Shown here piece by piece: positions 28,539 through 36,883 of a stretch of DNA of 64,000 bases. Source of the stretch: Bacteroidales bacterium UBA5197. Its GTDB lineage: Bacteria; Bacteroidota; Bacteroidia; Bacteroidales; Lentimicrobiaceae. The notes beneath the pieces were generated by a model. It saw nothing but the letters and a program-made list of their open reading frames with translations, searched no databases and had not been told where the DNA came from. How positions within the stretch are numbered: position 1 is the first letter of the stretch; each line of letters opens with the position of its first letter. The position numbers and the translations under genes were made by a program. Location: NCBI GenBank assembly GCA_002412885.1, contig DHVX01000029.1:1-64000 (forward strand), given 5' to 3'.

Positions 28539-31500
28539 TAAAATCTTATGTTATTGTTAATATACTCAGAGACAGAAAACCCTCGCTTTGTAGAAGCCCA
28601 TATCCCACGTTCAGTTATGTTGACATGGAATTCCTTCTTATTCCTGACTGTATCGGCCAGCATAGAGAAGCCCGAATAGAGCCCGGACACCTCTTTTTCA
28701 AGCCTCCTGAAGTCATAAGAAGAAACTGGCACCGGAGCTGCAGAAAGATTTTGGAAAGCAGTCATCTCAGCAAGTTCCGTTAATTCATGATTAGGGATAA
28801 CTTTTGCTTTAGCCGGTAAGAATGTTATAGTTGGTTTGCCTGGTGTTAAAAAAGTCTCACCGGAAGGATACTGGATTGCTTCCTGTCCTTTTTCTCCAAC
28901 GATAGCCCATTCAGCTGGACCCGATTCGCGACCTTTCCAATACTTAGGAAGTGGTTGAGATGCAATCGCTGCGGCTTGTGCTAGTCCAATACCAGCTGCA
29001 ACCGCTGTGAGTGTGATTGTTGATACACCAAAATCAAACTTAGGCACTTCAGCCCATATCTTTGAAATTGCCTGAGCGGTATTAATTGCGATCTGAAAGA
29101 TGGCCGCAGTCTTGGCAAACTTAGCCTGCTCAACTTCTATCTTACGTCTCTGAGCATCTCTCTGCTTTTCCTTTGCATCATATTTCGCGTTGATCTGATC
29201 AATAAGCGCCTTATTGTTCCCGGCTCTGGCAAGTTCCCTTTCCTTTTGTTCTTCATCTGCCTTTTCTAATGCATCAAGCTGCTGATTCTTAGATTCGAAA
29301 GATGCATTTACAAATGCTTGGGCTGTGTTAAATAATTCCTGGCCAAGTTCTTTTAGCTTCTCGTAAAGTTTCTGCTGAGCTGACTGCTGTTTATCAATAT
29401 TGCTTAATGAATTAGCTGTTACAGCATCGTTCAAAGCCATCTGGGCTGCAGCAAGCTTTTCTTCCGCAGCCAGAGTATCAGCACCTATTTCTTTAAGCTT
29501 AGCAAGCTCCTTCTCAGCGTTGCTGATAGCATTCTTGGCCTTCTTGATATTATACTTTGACTCAACCTCCTCAATCTTCAGAGCATACTCTTCAGATGTG
29601 ATAAGCTTTTGTTCCAGCTGATCCCGGAGCGATCGGAGTTCTATTTGCCTTGATCTCTCAAAAGAAAGGATCCTGGTACGCGATTCAACATCAAGCTGAG
29701 CAATTAAAAAGTTGAAGCTTTCATCAGCTGCCAGCTTGTTGTATTTATCAATTATGGCCTGTTTATCAAGTCCTGTTTTCTCAGCTTCGACAAGTTCGAT
29801 CTGACGTTGAAGATCAATAGCCCTGAGCTTTAACTCAAGTTCATCATCAGATCCTTTTTTTGCTACATCGAGCCTCAAGTTGACAAGTTCAAGTTGCTTT
29901 TGATTTGCCTTTATTTCGGCTTCATTGACTAGCTTTTCTTCCTCAGTTGCAAGTTGTTTCTGAGTATTCAGTACCATCTGATTAATCCTATCCCTTTGCG
30001 CTTTGGTGAGGTTTTCTTCCGTGCGCAATTGATTCTCCAGTCCATCTATTTTCTGCCTGTATTGTTCCCTGAGGGTTGCAAGCTCTTTTTCAAACCCGTC
30101 AACCATTAAAGCTGTCCTCGTTTCATTGAGTTTTGCAATTGTGTCCTGCTCAGTTTTTAAATACTCATTGGCATATTTTTTCCTTAGATCCTTTTCTGAT
30201 TTAACTCCACTCTCTTTTATTTGTGTAATAAGTTCCTCATTCCCTTCAGCAGCTTTTATTTGCTCATCCATATTAAGTTTCACAGCAGCCAATTCCTTAG
30301 CCAGGCCATCTTTCATATTATCAACCCTGAGCTTTGCAATGCTTTTTGTCTGCTGTTCCTCCGACTTTGAATTGAACTTATCAAGCTCTGGAATCAATTC
30401 AGCATAGGAGGTAATCAAACCATCTATCCTGTCTTTTTGATCTCCCAATTTATTGCTGAGCGTTTGAGCATTCATCGCGCTGGCCGCATATATATTGTTG
30501 CCGGCTTTCAACATGTTCCAGGTCTTATCCCAGAATCCAAGGCCATCAGTCACTAACTTATTCTGCTCCTTGATAGTGTCAGACAACAGCTCTTCTATGG
30601 CCGATGCTTTGGCTTTTACCAATATTGCATCAGCTGTTTTCCTGTAAGCATCGGCAAGAAGAGATTCAGAATTAATTACCTCTTTTGTAAGTTTGCCATA
30701 CTCCCCAAATTTCTCATTGTATTCGGCCACAACCTTTGTCAGATCTCCACGGCCTTCTTTTGCTTCTTCAATCCTTTTTTTAAGAATTGCAAACTGGGAA
30801 ATCTCCTGAGCTGAACTCTCGATTGTTTTTTTCTTGATATCATTAAGTATTTTTTGACCTTCAGATACCTTGGTGAATGCCTTATATAAAGCATATCCGG
30901 CAGCTGCCAATCCTGCAAAAACGACAAGTAATAAACCTGCTGGGTTGGCCAGCATGGCTTTATTCAATAACCACTGAGCAGCTGTGGCCAACTTTCTTGT
31001 TACAATCCCACCCGTTTCAGCCTTGGTTTGAGCATAAGTAAGTGCAACCTGTACCTTCTTTTGGATAATTAAAGCCAATGTAGATGCGGCACTCTCCTTT
31101 TGAAGTGCATTCTGTATTGATCTCAAGCCATTGAGAACGGCCATAGCTGCCTGAAGCTTGACAAAGGTTTGTTGGAGTTCCTCATTCTCCACTCCCATCA
31201 AAGCAGATGCACCCTCAACAGCAGTATAAGCTCCGGCCAACCCTTCCGCGACAGAAATCAATTGGTCCAGACCACCAGTGTCCGAAGCCAATTTCTTTAC
31301 TTCAGCCCGGGCATCATCAAATGCATCCTTCATCTCACCGGCTCGAAGTGAAAGCTCTTGGAATACTTCTGAATCCTCCAAGCCCTCAAGCTTCATCCTG
31401 GCAAGTTGCTCAGTCATCAGCATTAACTCAGTTCTCATTGATCTACCGGCAATGGCATAATCTCCCACATGGCGCTGATGGTTTCCCAGAGTTCCATCGG

Positions 31501-32302
31501 ATTCTTTTAATGCCTCATCGAGTTTCGTGATTTCCCTTAGCAGTTCACCGCCGATTTCGGTGTTATTTTTCTGTTCATCATTGAGATTCCTATATGCTTT
31601 TCTTAGCTTATCAAGGATGAGTGATTTCTCAGCTGCAGTACCTGCTGCGGACTGTTCAATTTTTTCTTCAAGCTTAATGCCAGCCGTGAGTTCACTTATG
31701 GCTACTTTCAGAGTGTTTTGCCTTTCGATTAGAGAAGACTGGGTCGCGATGTATTCTTTTGTGGATTTGACTCCATTTTTATAAGAATCTGCATTTTCCT
31801 TGATAGAGGCATTTACCTCTTTCAACTGTGCCTGCTCAGCAGCTAAGCGCCTTATGTTTTCCTGTTTTGTACCAAGAACGGATTTAATTACCTCATTGAG
31901 CTGCTTGCTCAACTTTACTTCCTCATAAATTGCTGCAACATTTTTGAGTGACCAGGTAACCTCATCCTGAGTTGCCTTGCTAGATGCCTGGCTTACTCCG
32001 ATGCCTTCCCTTTCGATGATGATCAGTCTCTTTTCAAGTTCGAGCCTCTCGCTGGATATCTTGTTTAATTGAACCGTAAGACTTTCGATATCCTTCAAAG
32101 CCTTTTCCATTTCTGTTGTGGCAGCGGCAGTTTCCTTAATTGATTTCGCTTGTCCAAACCCTTCAAATTTCAGCTTTGCTCCAGCTTCAGCGATAGATTC
32201 AATCTGATCCAATACACGATCAAGACTCCCAGTCAGGAATTTAATTTCATCCTGAATTTTGGGTATATCAACAATTGAATCAATTCTACCTTTGGAAGCC
32301 AT
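28538..32302 (-). CDS. Tail tape measure protein
   Basis: 1254 residues, the largest phage gene. It fixes tail length and is ejected with the DNA. It is almost wholly helical coiled-coil (residues about 30-380 and 500-1050) with a hydrophobic segment near 450-480 (LLLVVFAGLAAAGYALYKAF) and a second near 1110-1130 (LTAVAAGIGLAQAAAIA), as usual for tape measures. The C-terminal PKYWKGRESGPAEWAIVGEK motif is common in such proteins. By the usual rough rule of 1.5 angstrom per residue it predicts a tail of about 180 nm. Confidence 0.92.
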   Translation of the reverse strand: MASKGRIDSIVDIPKIQDEIKFLTGSLDRVLDQIESIAEAGAKLKFEGFGQAKSIKETAAATTEMEKALKDIESLTVQLNKISSERLELEKRLIIIEREGIGVSQASSKATQDEVTWSLKNVAAIYEEVKLSKQLNEVIKSVLGTKQENIRRLAAEQAQLKEVNASIKENADSYKNGVKSTKEYIATQSSLIERQNTLKVAISELTAGIKLEEKIEQSAAGTAAEKSLILDKLRKAYRNLNDEQKNNTEIGGELLREITKLDEALKESDGTLGNHQRHVGDYAIAGRSMRTELMLMTEQLARMKLEGLEDSEVFQELSLRAGEMKDAFDDARAEVKKLASDTGGLDQLISVAEGLAGAYTAVEGASALMGVENEELQQTFVKLQAAMAVLNGLRSIQNALQKESAASTLALIIQKKVQVALTYAQTKAETGGIVTRKLATAAQWLLNKAMLANPAGLLLVVFAGLAAAGYALYKAFTKVSEGQKILNDIKKKTIESSAQEISQFAILKKRIEEAKEGRGDLTKVVAEYNEKFGEYGKLTKEVINSESLLADAYRKTADAILVKAKASAIEELLSDTIKEQNKLVTDGLGFWDKTWNMLKAGNNIYAASAMNAQTLSNKLGDQKDRIDGLITSYAELIPELDKFNSKSEEQQTKSIAKLRVDNMKDGLAKELAAVKLNMDEQIKAAEGNEELITQIKESGVKSEKDLRKKYANEYLKTEQDTIAKLNETRTALMVDGFEKELATLREQYRQKIDGLENQLRTEENLTKAQRDRINQMVLNTQKQLATEEEKLVNEAEIKANQKQLELVNLRLDVAKKGSDDELELKLRAIDLQRQIELVEAEKTGLDKQAIIDKYNKLAADESFNFLIAQLDVESRTRILSFERSRQIELRSLRDQLEQKLITSEEYALKIEEVESKYNIKKAKNAISNAEKELAKLKEIGADTLAAEEKLAAAQMALNDAVTANSLSNIDKQQSAQQKLYEKLKELGQELFNTAQAFVNASFESKNQQLDALEKADEEQKERELARAGNNKALIDQINAKYDAKEKQRDAQRRKIEVEQAKFAKTAAIFQIAINTAQAISKIWAEVPKFDFGVSTITLTAVAAGIGLAQAAAIASQPLPKYWKGRESGPAEWAIVGEKGQEAIQYPSGETFLTPGKPTITFLPAKAKVIPNHELTELAEMTAFQNLSAAPVPVSSYDFRRLEKEVSGLYSGFSMLADTVRNKKEFHVNITERGIWASTKRGFSVSEYINNNIRF

Positions 32303-32321
32303 TATTTATTATTTTTGAATT

Positions 32322-32588
32322 ATGGAAGAAAGCAATAAGGAGTTGAAAGGACCGCCAAAGAAGGGTGAGACTCCCTGGGAACGCTTAGGATTGAGTATCG
32401 TTGAGTACGCCCGGCTGATGAATGATACTGAGGAACACATACAGAGGCAAGCCGAAAAGATCAGGTGGCAACGAGAATGCAAGAAGTTCGAGAAAGAACC
32501 TCCTTTCGTTTTTGCTGGCTTGGGATGCATATATTGGTTAGCGATTATTGCGATGAGCATGTTTGTTGGCGTTTTGCTTGCTAAGTAA
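32322..32588 (+). CDS. Small membrane protein on the opposite strand inside the tail operon
   Basis: 88 residues: a charged helical N-terminal part (EEHIQRQAEKIRWQRECKKF) and one C-terminal membrane helix (YWLAIIAMSMFVGVLLAK). It fills a gap of about 235 bp between tape measure and chaperone genes that has no convincing leftward gene, and its last 51 bases overlap the chaperone end. A TATTTTTG box (32310-32317) sits right before the ATG, but the -33 spacing is poor. Either a lysogeny-expressed gene or a chance frame; amino-acid composition favours a real gene. Confidence 0.55.
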   Translation: MEESNKELKGPPKKGETPWERLGLSIVEYARLMNDTEEHIQRQAEKIRWQRECKKFEKEPPFVFAGLGCIYWLAIIAMSMFVGVLLAK

Positions 32589-33302
32589 ATAGTTGATTTC
32601 CTTTTCCCTGCGTTTGACAATCGCGACATACTCCCCGACGCTTATTTCCTTTGCATCGATCCTGAATCCCATAAACTTTGAAAGCTCAACTAAAGCCTTT
32701 TGGAAATATTCTTCTGATAGGTTCTTCCCGTCCGATTCCTTCATGAGCTTGTTATAATCGACCAGGGATTGATCCAGCGCCAATTCAACTGATTTACTTT
32801 TTGTCATCACAGCTTTTATATCCTTAAGATATCCTTCTGGATCCTGAAGGTTGAATCTGTAATTGTATCCAAAGCGCCTCAGGGTTGCCACACACTTGGA
32901 GCTATACCGGTAACCCAAAACCCTAATGCATAGCTGGATTGAAAGAAGTTTACTCTGAAGCCCTCCTATTTCCCGGGAAAGATTAAGCAGCCTTTGATAC
33001 TGCGGAGATCCTGAAATCTCACAATATTCTGTAAAGATTAATTCCCAGGCTTCGTTCATCTGATTCTGGGTTGCTTTACCATACCTGACAAGCCGGTTCA
33101 GATTCTTATTAACCAGGACATCGATAAAAACTTCAAGGGGTGTTTGACTGCAACGGGTGTATAAATTCGATAGGGGTTTGCTTCGCTGCCTCCGGGTCAT
33201 CAATTGCCATAAAGCCGAAAATCCCTTCCTGATGACGGAAGAGAAATAACTCTTTATTCTCCTGTGCCGCCCATTTAATGGCAATCCGTTTGATGTTGTC
33301 AT
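32538..33302 (-). CDS. Tail assembly chaperone, downstream frame (probable frameshift product)
   Basis: Open frame of 254 codons whose first 57 overlap the 70-codon gene upstream in another frame and look like a shadow of it. The believable part runs from about 33130 leftward (EVFIDVLVNKNLNRLV onward, about 197 residues, helical). There is no good start near that point; the next Met is at residue 82. Position between tail tube and tape measure is that of the lambda G/GT-type chaperones, made by ribosomal frameshifting, and a +1 shift at CCT-TGA (33133-33138) would join the two frames into about 267 residues. Confidence 0.6.
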   Translation of the reverse strand: MTTSNGLPLNGRHRRIKSYFSSVIRKGFSALWQLMTRRQRSKPLSNLYTRCSQTPLEVFIDVLVNKNLNRLVRYGKATQNQMNEAWELIFTEYCEISGSPQYQRLLNLSREIGGLQSKLLSIQLCIRVLGYRYSSKCVATLRRFGYNYRFNLQDPEGYLKDIKAVMTKSKSVELALDQSLVDYNKLMKESDGKNLSEEYFQKALVELSKFMGFRIDAKEISVGEYVAIVKRREKEINYLLSKQNANKHAHRNNR

Positions 33303-33345
33303 AATTAAGCCTTTCTTTACTTTGTTGTAAGCAACCGCAACTCAT
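33133..33345 (-). CDS. Tail assembly chaperone, upstream frame
   Basis: 70 residues (KERLNYDNIKRIAIKWAAQE, EGIFGFMAIDDPEAAKQTP). It overlaps the previous stop by 4 bases (ATGA type), so it is co-translated with the 137-residue gene. The reading ends at ACC CCT TGA; the downstream frame continues in +1. By position it would be the short form of a chaperone that coats the tape measure during tail assembly. Confidence 0.6.
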   Translation of the reverse strand: MSCGCLQQSKERLNYDNIKRIAIKWAAQENKELFLFRHQEGIFGFMAIDDPEAAKQTPIEFIHPLQSNTP

Positions 33346-33755
33346 AAGCCTGTTAATTCCTCGACCGCTGACATCAATTCCGGGAAGAAAACTTCCTGGT
33401 TGTAGTACTCCTGATTTGATGGAGTTAGGCCATAAATCTCCTCCCCATATCGATCCTCAAGTTCATGAAGATCCTCGGCCAGAATCTCAAATTCATCCGA
33501 ATCTACATCAAGCTGAAATGAGTTATGAAATGAACCCGTATCATACAGCATTATTGGTCCTTGAGGCTTACCAAACATTGTTACTGAAATGTATGAATAG
33601 TCTGGCATGGTAGTTCTGTCAGCTCTTAAACCATGAAGCAACTGTTCCCGGTTGAGATCAAGAATACCATCCTTTGTTCTCCCGATTGCTGCCTTTGATT
33701 CACGACCGACATCCAGCTGATTCAAAGTATCCAATAAGCCTGCTGCATCAGTCAT
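33342..33755 (-). CDS. Phage structural protein, tail or head-tail joining type
   Basis: 137 residues with no membrane segment. The stretch PIMLYDTGSFHNSFQLDVDS resembles the conserved part of tail-completion or HK97 gp10-like proteins, where a target (L/M)xDTGxLxxS is usual. It lies between lysis genes and the tail chaperone. Assignment is tentative. Confidence 0.6.
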   Translation of the reverse strand: MTDAAGLLDTLNQLDVGRESKAAIGRTKDGILDLNREQLLHGLRADRTTMPDYSYISVTMFGKPQGPIMLYDTGSFHNSFQLDVDSDEFEILAEDLHELEDRYGEEIYGLTPSNQEYYNQEVFFPELMSAVEELTGL

Positions 33756-34122
33756 TACCAGGATTCTTTAGCTTCTCGATTTCCTTTTTCAACCGGCCAT
33801 TCTCACATTGAACTTTATTTAAAGCCACATTAAGCTCTTCGAACTTGACTTTTATCTCATTGTTCTCGAGTTTCAAACGTTGCATTTCTTCGACATAAAT
33901 TTTCAATTGAGCATTGAGATTCTCAGCTGCCTCCTTCCAGATATCAACTGCTTTTCCAAGGTTCTCGATCTGCTGAGTTTGCGCCCTAGTTTCCTCCAGC
34001 TTCGCTTGTGCCTCAACAAGCCTGGCATCAGCGTTATTTTTTCGCCTACCAAACAACCAACCACCTAGCCCTGTAGCAATAGAAGCTATCACTGTGTATA
34101 TGATGCTATTGAAGTTCTCCAT
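33748..34122 (-). CDS. Membrane-anchored coiled-coil protein next to the lysis peptidase
   Basis: 124 residues: one N-terminal membrane helix (IIYTVIASIATGLGGWLFG), then a long coiled-coil (residues about 30-118; KLEETRAQTQQIENLGKAV). It shares one base with the M23 peptidase gene, so the two are co-translated. Topology and neighbourhood fit an inner-membrane spanin or a holin-like lysis protein; sequence alone does not decide. Confidence 0.65.
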   Translation of the reverse strand: MENFNSIIYTVIASIATGLGGWLFGRRKNNADARLVEAQAKLEETRAQTQQIENLGKAVDIWKEAAENLNAQLKIYVEEMQRLKLENNEIKVKFEELNVALNKVQCENGRLKKEIEKLKNPGND

Positions 34123-34511
34123 TAGAATTTGAAGTAAGTTTCAGGATTAACCCAGTTTCCGTTTTGTTTGACAGTGAAGTGTAAGTGACTGCCGGTGCTG
34201 ACTCCGGTATTGCCACATTTAGCGATAACATCACCCATATTGACAATGTCGCCAACTTTCTTAAGTTGCTGATCCAGATGAGCGAAACCAAACCGGATTC
34301 CAGTACGACCAATCATGGCCATGCATTTTCCGCCCTTCTCATGAGTCCATACCTCTGATATTCTTCCTGAGTCCGGAGCAACAATATCGGTTCCCGTTGG
34401 AGCGGAAATGTCAATCCCGTTATGAAATGATCCGACCTTACCAGAGACAGGATGCTTCCTTGGACCAAACCTACTTGTTATCCTTCCCGATAGTGGTTTT
34501 TGAAAGTTCAT
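34122..34511 (-). CDS. M23-family peptidoglycan endopeptidase (phage endolysin)
   Basis: 129 residues, nearly a bare LytM/M23 catalytic domain that cleaves peptide cross-links in peptidoglycan. Zinc ligands and catalytic residues are visible: FHNGIDI gives His and Asp, and HLHF gives the paired histidines; the leading RITSRFGPRKHPVSGK is a family hallmark. No signal peptide, so it must pass the membrane with a holin or act from the virion. Its first 13 codons overlap the preceding gene by 41 bases, but the family motif there shows the start is right. Confidence 0.9.
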   Translation of the reverse strand: MNFQKPLSGRITSRFGPRKHPVSGKVGSFHNGIDISAPTGTDIVAPDSGRISEVWTHEKGGKCMAMIGRTGIRFGFAHLDQQLKKVGDIVNMGDVIAKCGNTGVSTGSHLHFTVKQNGNWVNPETYFKF

Positions 34512-34698
34512 CTGCTTGTCTTTTTGCGAGTTTATAGAGTGATTTTAGTTGAGCTTTGCGGACTTTTTGTTCTCGGCCATTGTATAGCTTATCATCAAAA
34601 GCTTCCACGAATTCCTTTTCTGTTGAAAAGGAAAGGACGTGGGCTACGTTAACCGAAGCCCCGTCCATCTTAATAAACACGTCCTTTCCCATGATCAT
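34471..34698 (-). CDS. Small phage protein of unknown function
   Basis: 75 residues, Lys-rich and helical towards the C-terminus (REQKVRKAQLKSLYKLAKRQ). It lies between the tail tube gene and the endolysin and overlaps the latter by 41 bases. No family recognised. Confidence 0.6.
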   Translation of the reverse strand: MIMGKDVFIKMDGASVNVAHVLSFSTEKEFVEAFDDKLYNGREQKVRKAQLKSLYKLAKRQADELSKTTIGKDNK

Positions 34699-34707
34699 TC
34701 CTCCGGA

Positions 34708-35634
34708 TTAAGGTAAGATTGATTTCAGAATTCCGGCTTCATATCCATTCTCCGGATATCCTCCGATATTGGCAGCGGCCAATTCTGAAGCAGACACCAG
34801 GGTAATAGCATGCTCACCGACACCAACAAAGCTGACATCCCATCCACCAGCAACATCATTCTTTGCAACCGAAGTAACCACCACGGGTGCTCCGTCCTTG
34901 GTTACTTTCCACAGTTCACCTGCAGCGAGTGCATCCCCGAGGGCTTCATAGATATCCACTTTGTCACATGCGGTTCTGATACCGACTGTAACTTTACCGG
35001 CAGCAACGGCCAGCTGAACCAGTTCCAAATCGAGCAAACCTTTTACAGATTCTTCCACATCCTGATCGGTTTTCACGAAAGCAACTTTCTCATTGAATTC
35101 CTCAGGTTTTGCAAGTGCAAAGCGAACATTGAAAATTGCAGCATTGCTGGCATCGTTTGCTTTGAAAGGTTTGGCATAGAAGAAATCCATTGTGAAACCG
35201 GTAATACCGCCTTCTACTCTGGTACCATAGATTACATTGCTCGAATCGACAAACAAAACTTTCTTGTTTGATTTGTTGAAAGCACGCAGTTTGTTGTTAA
35301 GGCATAAGCCTCCTTTTACGATCCGGAATGTCCAGTCATATTTCCCTTCCTTAACGACTTGCATAGAGCCATATCCAAGGGTTGCAACAGTCTCCTCTGC
35401 GGAGTTATCAGCGATTTCCTCAAAACGGAAAATTGGATGAATCCGACCTTGGCCGGTAACGAGGGTAAGCTCTTGGAGCTTCGCGATGATGCTCGGGATA
35501 TCGGCATCAGCGATGATGGTTGATTTGTCAATCAGGATTGCCCCGACAAACTTATCAGGAGCAAAATCACAACCGGGAATTCCGGTGTTCGCTCCCAGTA
35601 CCAGGACACAACCTGGGTTATTTAACTCAGCCAT
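34708..35634 (-). CDS. Major tail tube protein
   Basis: 308 residues, beta-rich and without export signals (VVKEGKYDWTFRIVKGGL, VIYGTRVEGGITGFTMDFFY). It occupies the tail tube position: after head completion genes and ahead of chaperone and tape measure. The last 90 residues (VTVGIRTACDKVDIYEALGD onward) look like an added Ig-like surface domain, common on siphophage tube proteins. No tail-sheath gene accompanies it. Confidence 0.75.
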   Translation of the reverse strand: MAELNNPGCVLVLGANTGIPGCDFAPDKFVGAILIDKSTIIADADIPSIIAKLQELTLVTGQGRIHPIFRFEEIADNSAEETVATLGYGSMQVVKEGKYDWTFRIVKGGLCLNNKLRAFNKSNKKVLFVDSSNVIYGTRVEGGITGFTMDFFYAKPFKANDASNAAIFNVRFALAKPEEFNEKVAFVKTDQDVEESVKGLLDLELVQLAVAAGKVTVGIRTACDKVDIYEALGDALAAGELWKVTKDGAPVVVTSVAKNDVAGGWDVSFVGVGEHAITLVSASELAAANIGGYPENGYEAGILKSILP

Positions 35635-35637
35635 TGA

Positions 35638-36150
35638 TTAACATTTAATTGGTTTAACATTAAGCGATAAATTCTTGATTTCGATACAGTCCACATAGTC
35701 GTTGAAGACATTACCCTGATTGCCATACAAGCCATTCCTGCCCCAGAAAAGCCTATCAATCTTGATGTGCTTTACTTGCTTTACTGTTGTTTCATTGAAG
35801 TATCCTGATTTGGGAATCACCTTGATCAGTTCATCATAAATCGGATACAGGAAAGGCCTGAATGAAGCATCATATCTCTCCGGGGCTTTCATCTTATTGC
35901 TTGTCAACACAGCAATGATCATCTGCAGCTTAACCTTGATAAAGTCACCTGATTTATCCTCTTCGAAGTCCTGGAAAAGAGCAACGAGAGGATATTTACC
36001 GGCAGCTGCCTTCGGGTTCTTGGTCATCTCGGTAAGGCTATCAGTGATTTCCTTCGGGTGGCCATGCATGTAATTCAAGGACATGCCCAGGTTTACGGAA
36101 GCCTTATCCGTGATGTTCCTGAAGATATCGATGATTACAGGCGAACTCAT
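35638..36150 (-). CDS. Tail terminator-like protein
   Basis: 170 residues, mixed alpha/beta (KYPLVALFQDFEEDKSGDF, DFIKVKLQMIIAVLTSNK). It lies between the connector and the tail tube genes, where the tail terminator or head-tail joining protein is usually encoded. Family not certain. It shares 4 bases with the preceding gene (stop/start overlap). Confidence 0.65.
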   Translation of the reverse strand: MSSPVIIDIFRNITDKASVNLGMSLNYMHGHPKEITDSLTEMTKNPKAAAGKYPLVALFQDFEEDKSGDFIKVKLQMIIAVLTSNKMKAPERYDASFRPFLYPIYDELIKVIPKSGYFNETTVKQVKHIKIDRLFWGRNGLYGNQGNVFNDYVDCIEIKNLSLNVKPIKC

Positions 36151-36650
36151 ATTCCAAAAGTGTTGACAGTTGATAGTTTGAAGCAGTGTGTTAGATCAAA
36201 TTCCGGATAGGACGTTGAGTTGGTTTTTACCCACTCAAAAGCAGCCCTTCCCTTCCTGACAGCATCATTGTAAGCTCTCATCATTTTGTCGGTGTTGAGT
36301 ACGACATTGGCATTCTCAGCGGCAGATTCAATTTCACCAAGTCCGGAGCTGGTGGATAAACGGTCACGGTAGATATGGTAGTAAACATAGCCTGCAATAG
36401 GAGATTCTTTCCTGGTTGCATTAAGTAGCTTCGCCTTCAGGTCTATCCACCTTTGTTCCGGAGTTGCAATTGAAACGCCTGCCTGAAAAGCTTCAGACAA
36501 GCCAGAGCCGAGAACTTCATCAAGGTAGTCCGGTTCATATTTTACAATGAACCGGTTCAGTTCCTCGACATTCCCAGCCGGGATTGGACCCACACCTGTC
36601 AGGTTTGGGACGAGAATTTCTCCAACGAAATAGGACTGATCAATCAGCAT
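36147..36650 (-). CDS. Head-tail connector (adaptor) protein
   Basis: 167 residues, mostly helical (EELNRFIVKYEPDYLDEVLG, PIAGYVYYHIYRDRLS, ENANVVLNTDKMMRAYNDA). The layout matches DUF6712-type connector proteins of Bacteroidota phages, analogous to HK97 gp6. It follows the capsid gene by one small gene. Confidence 0.72.
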   Translation of the reverse strand: MLIDQSYFVGEILVPNLTGVGPIPAGNVEELNRFIVKYEPDYLDEVLGSGLSEAFQAGVSIATPEQRWIDLKAKLLNATRKESPIAGYVYYHIYRDRLSTSSGLGEIESAAENANVVLNTDKMMRAYNDAVRKGRAAFEWVKTNSTSYPEFDLTHCFKLSTVNTFGI

Positions 36651-36652
36651 GG

Positions 36653-36829
36653 TTACTCAGCTTTCTTGGATTTCTTTCCGGGATCCTCTGCCCACCCTTT
36701 ATTTTTCAGCAAATCTGCCTGTATTGGGTGCACTTCATATTCCTCACCAGGAACCATGTGTTTTGCTTTTGTGGTAGCAACGATCTTCACTTTCTCAGTG
36801 AGTTTGACCGGTTTGTTTTCTTTTGCCAT
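36653..36829 (-). CDS. 58-residue phage protein between capsid and connector
   Basis: A short complete gene: ATG at 36827-36829, stop at 36653-36655. The product begins MAKENKPVKLTEKVKIVATT and ends in a Lys-rich tail (PGKKSKKAE), with HPIQADLLKNKGWAED in the middle, a pattern seen in small head proteins next to capsid genes. It lies 3 bases before the connector start. Its size hides it from length-filtered gene calls. Confidence 0.75.
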   Translation of the reverse strand: MAKENKPVKLTEKVKIVATTKAKHMVPGEEYEVHPIQADLLKNKGWAEDPGKKSKKAE

Positions 36830-36883
36830 GATTAGATTATTGATTAAAGATTAATAAGGGAAAGTCGTAATGCATGAGGAAAG

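Noticed and set aside
32309..32629. 106-codon minus-strand frame in the chaperone/tape-measure gap
   Set aside because: Cys/Ser-rich sequence complementary to the better plus-strand membrane gene; reads as a shadow.
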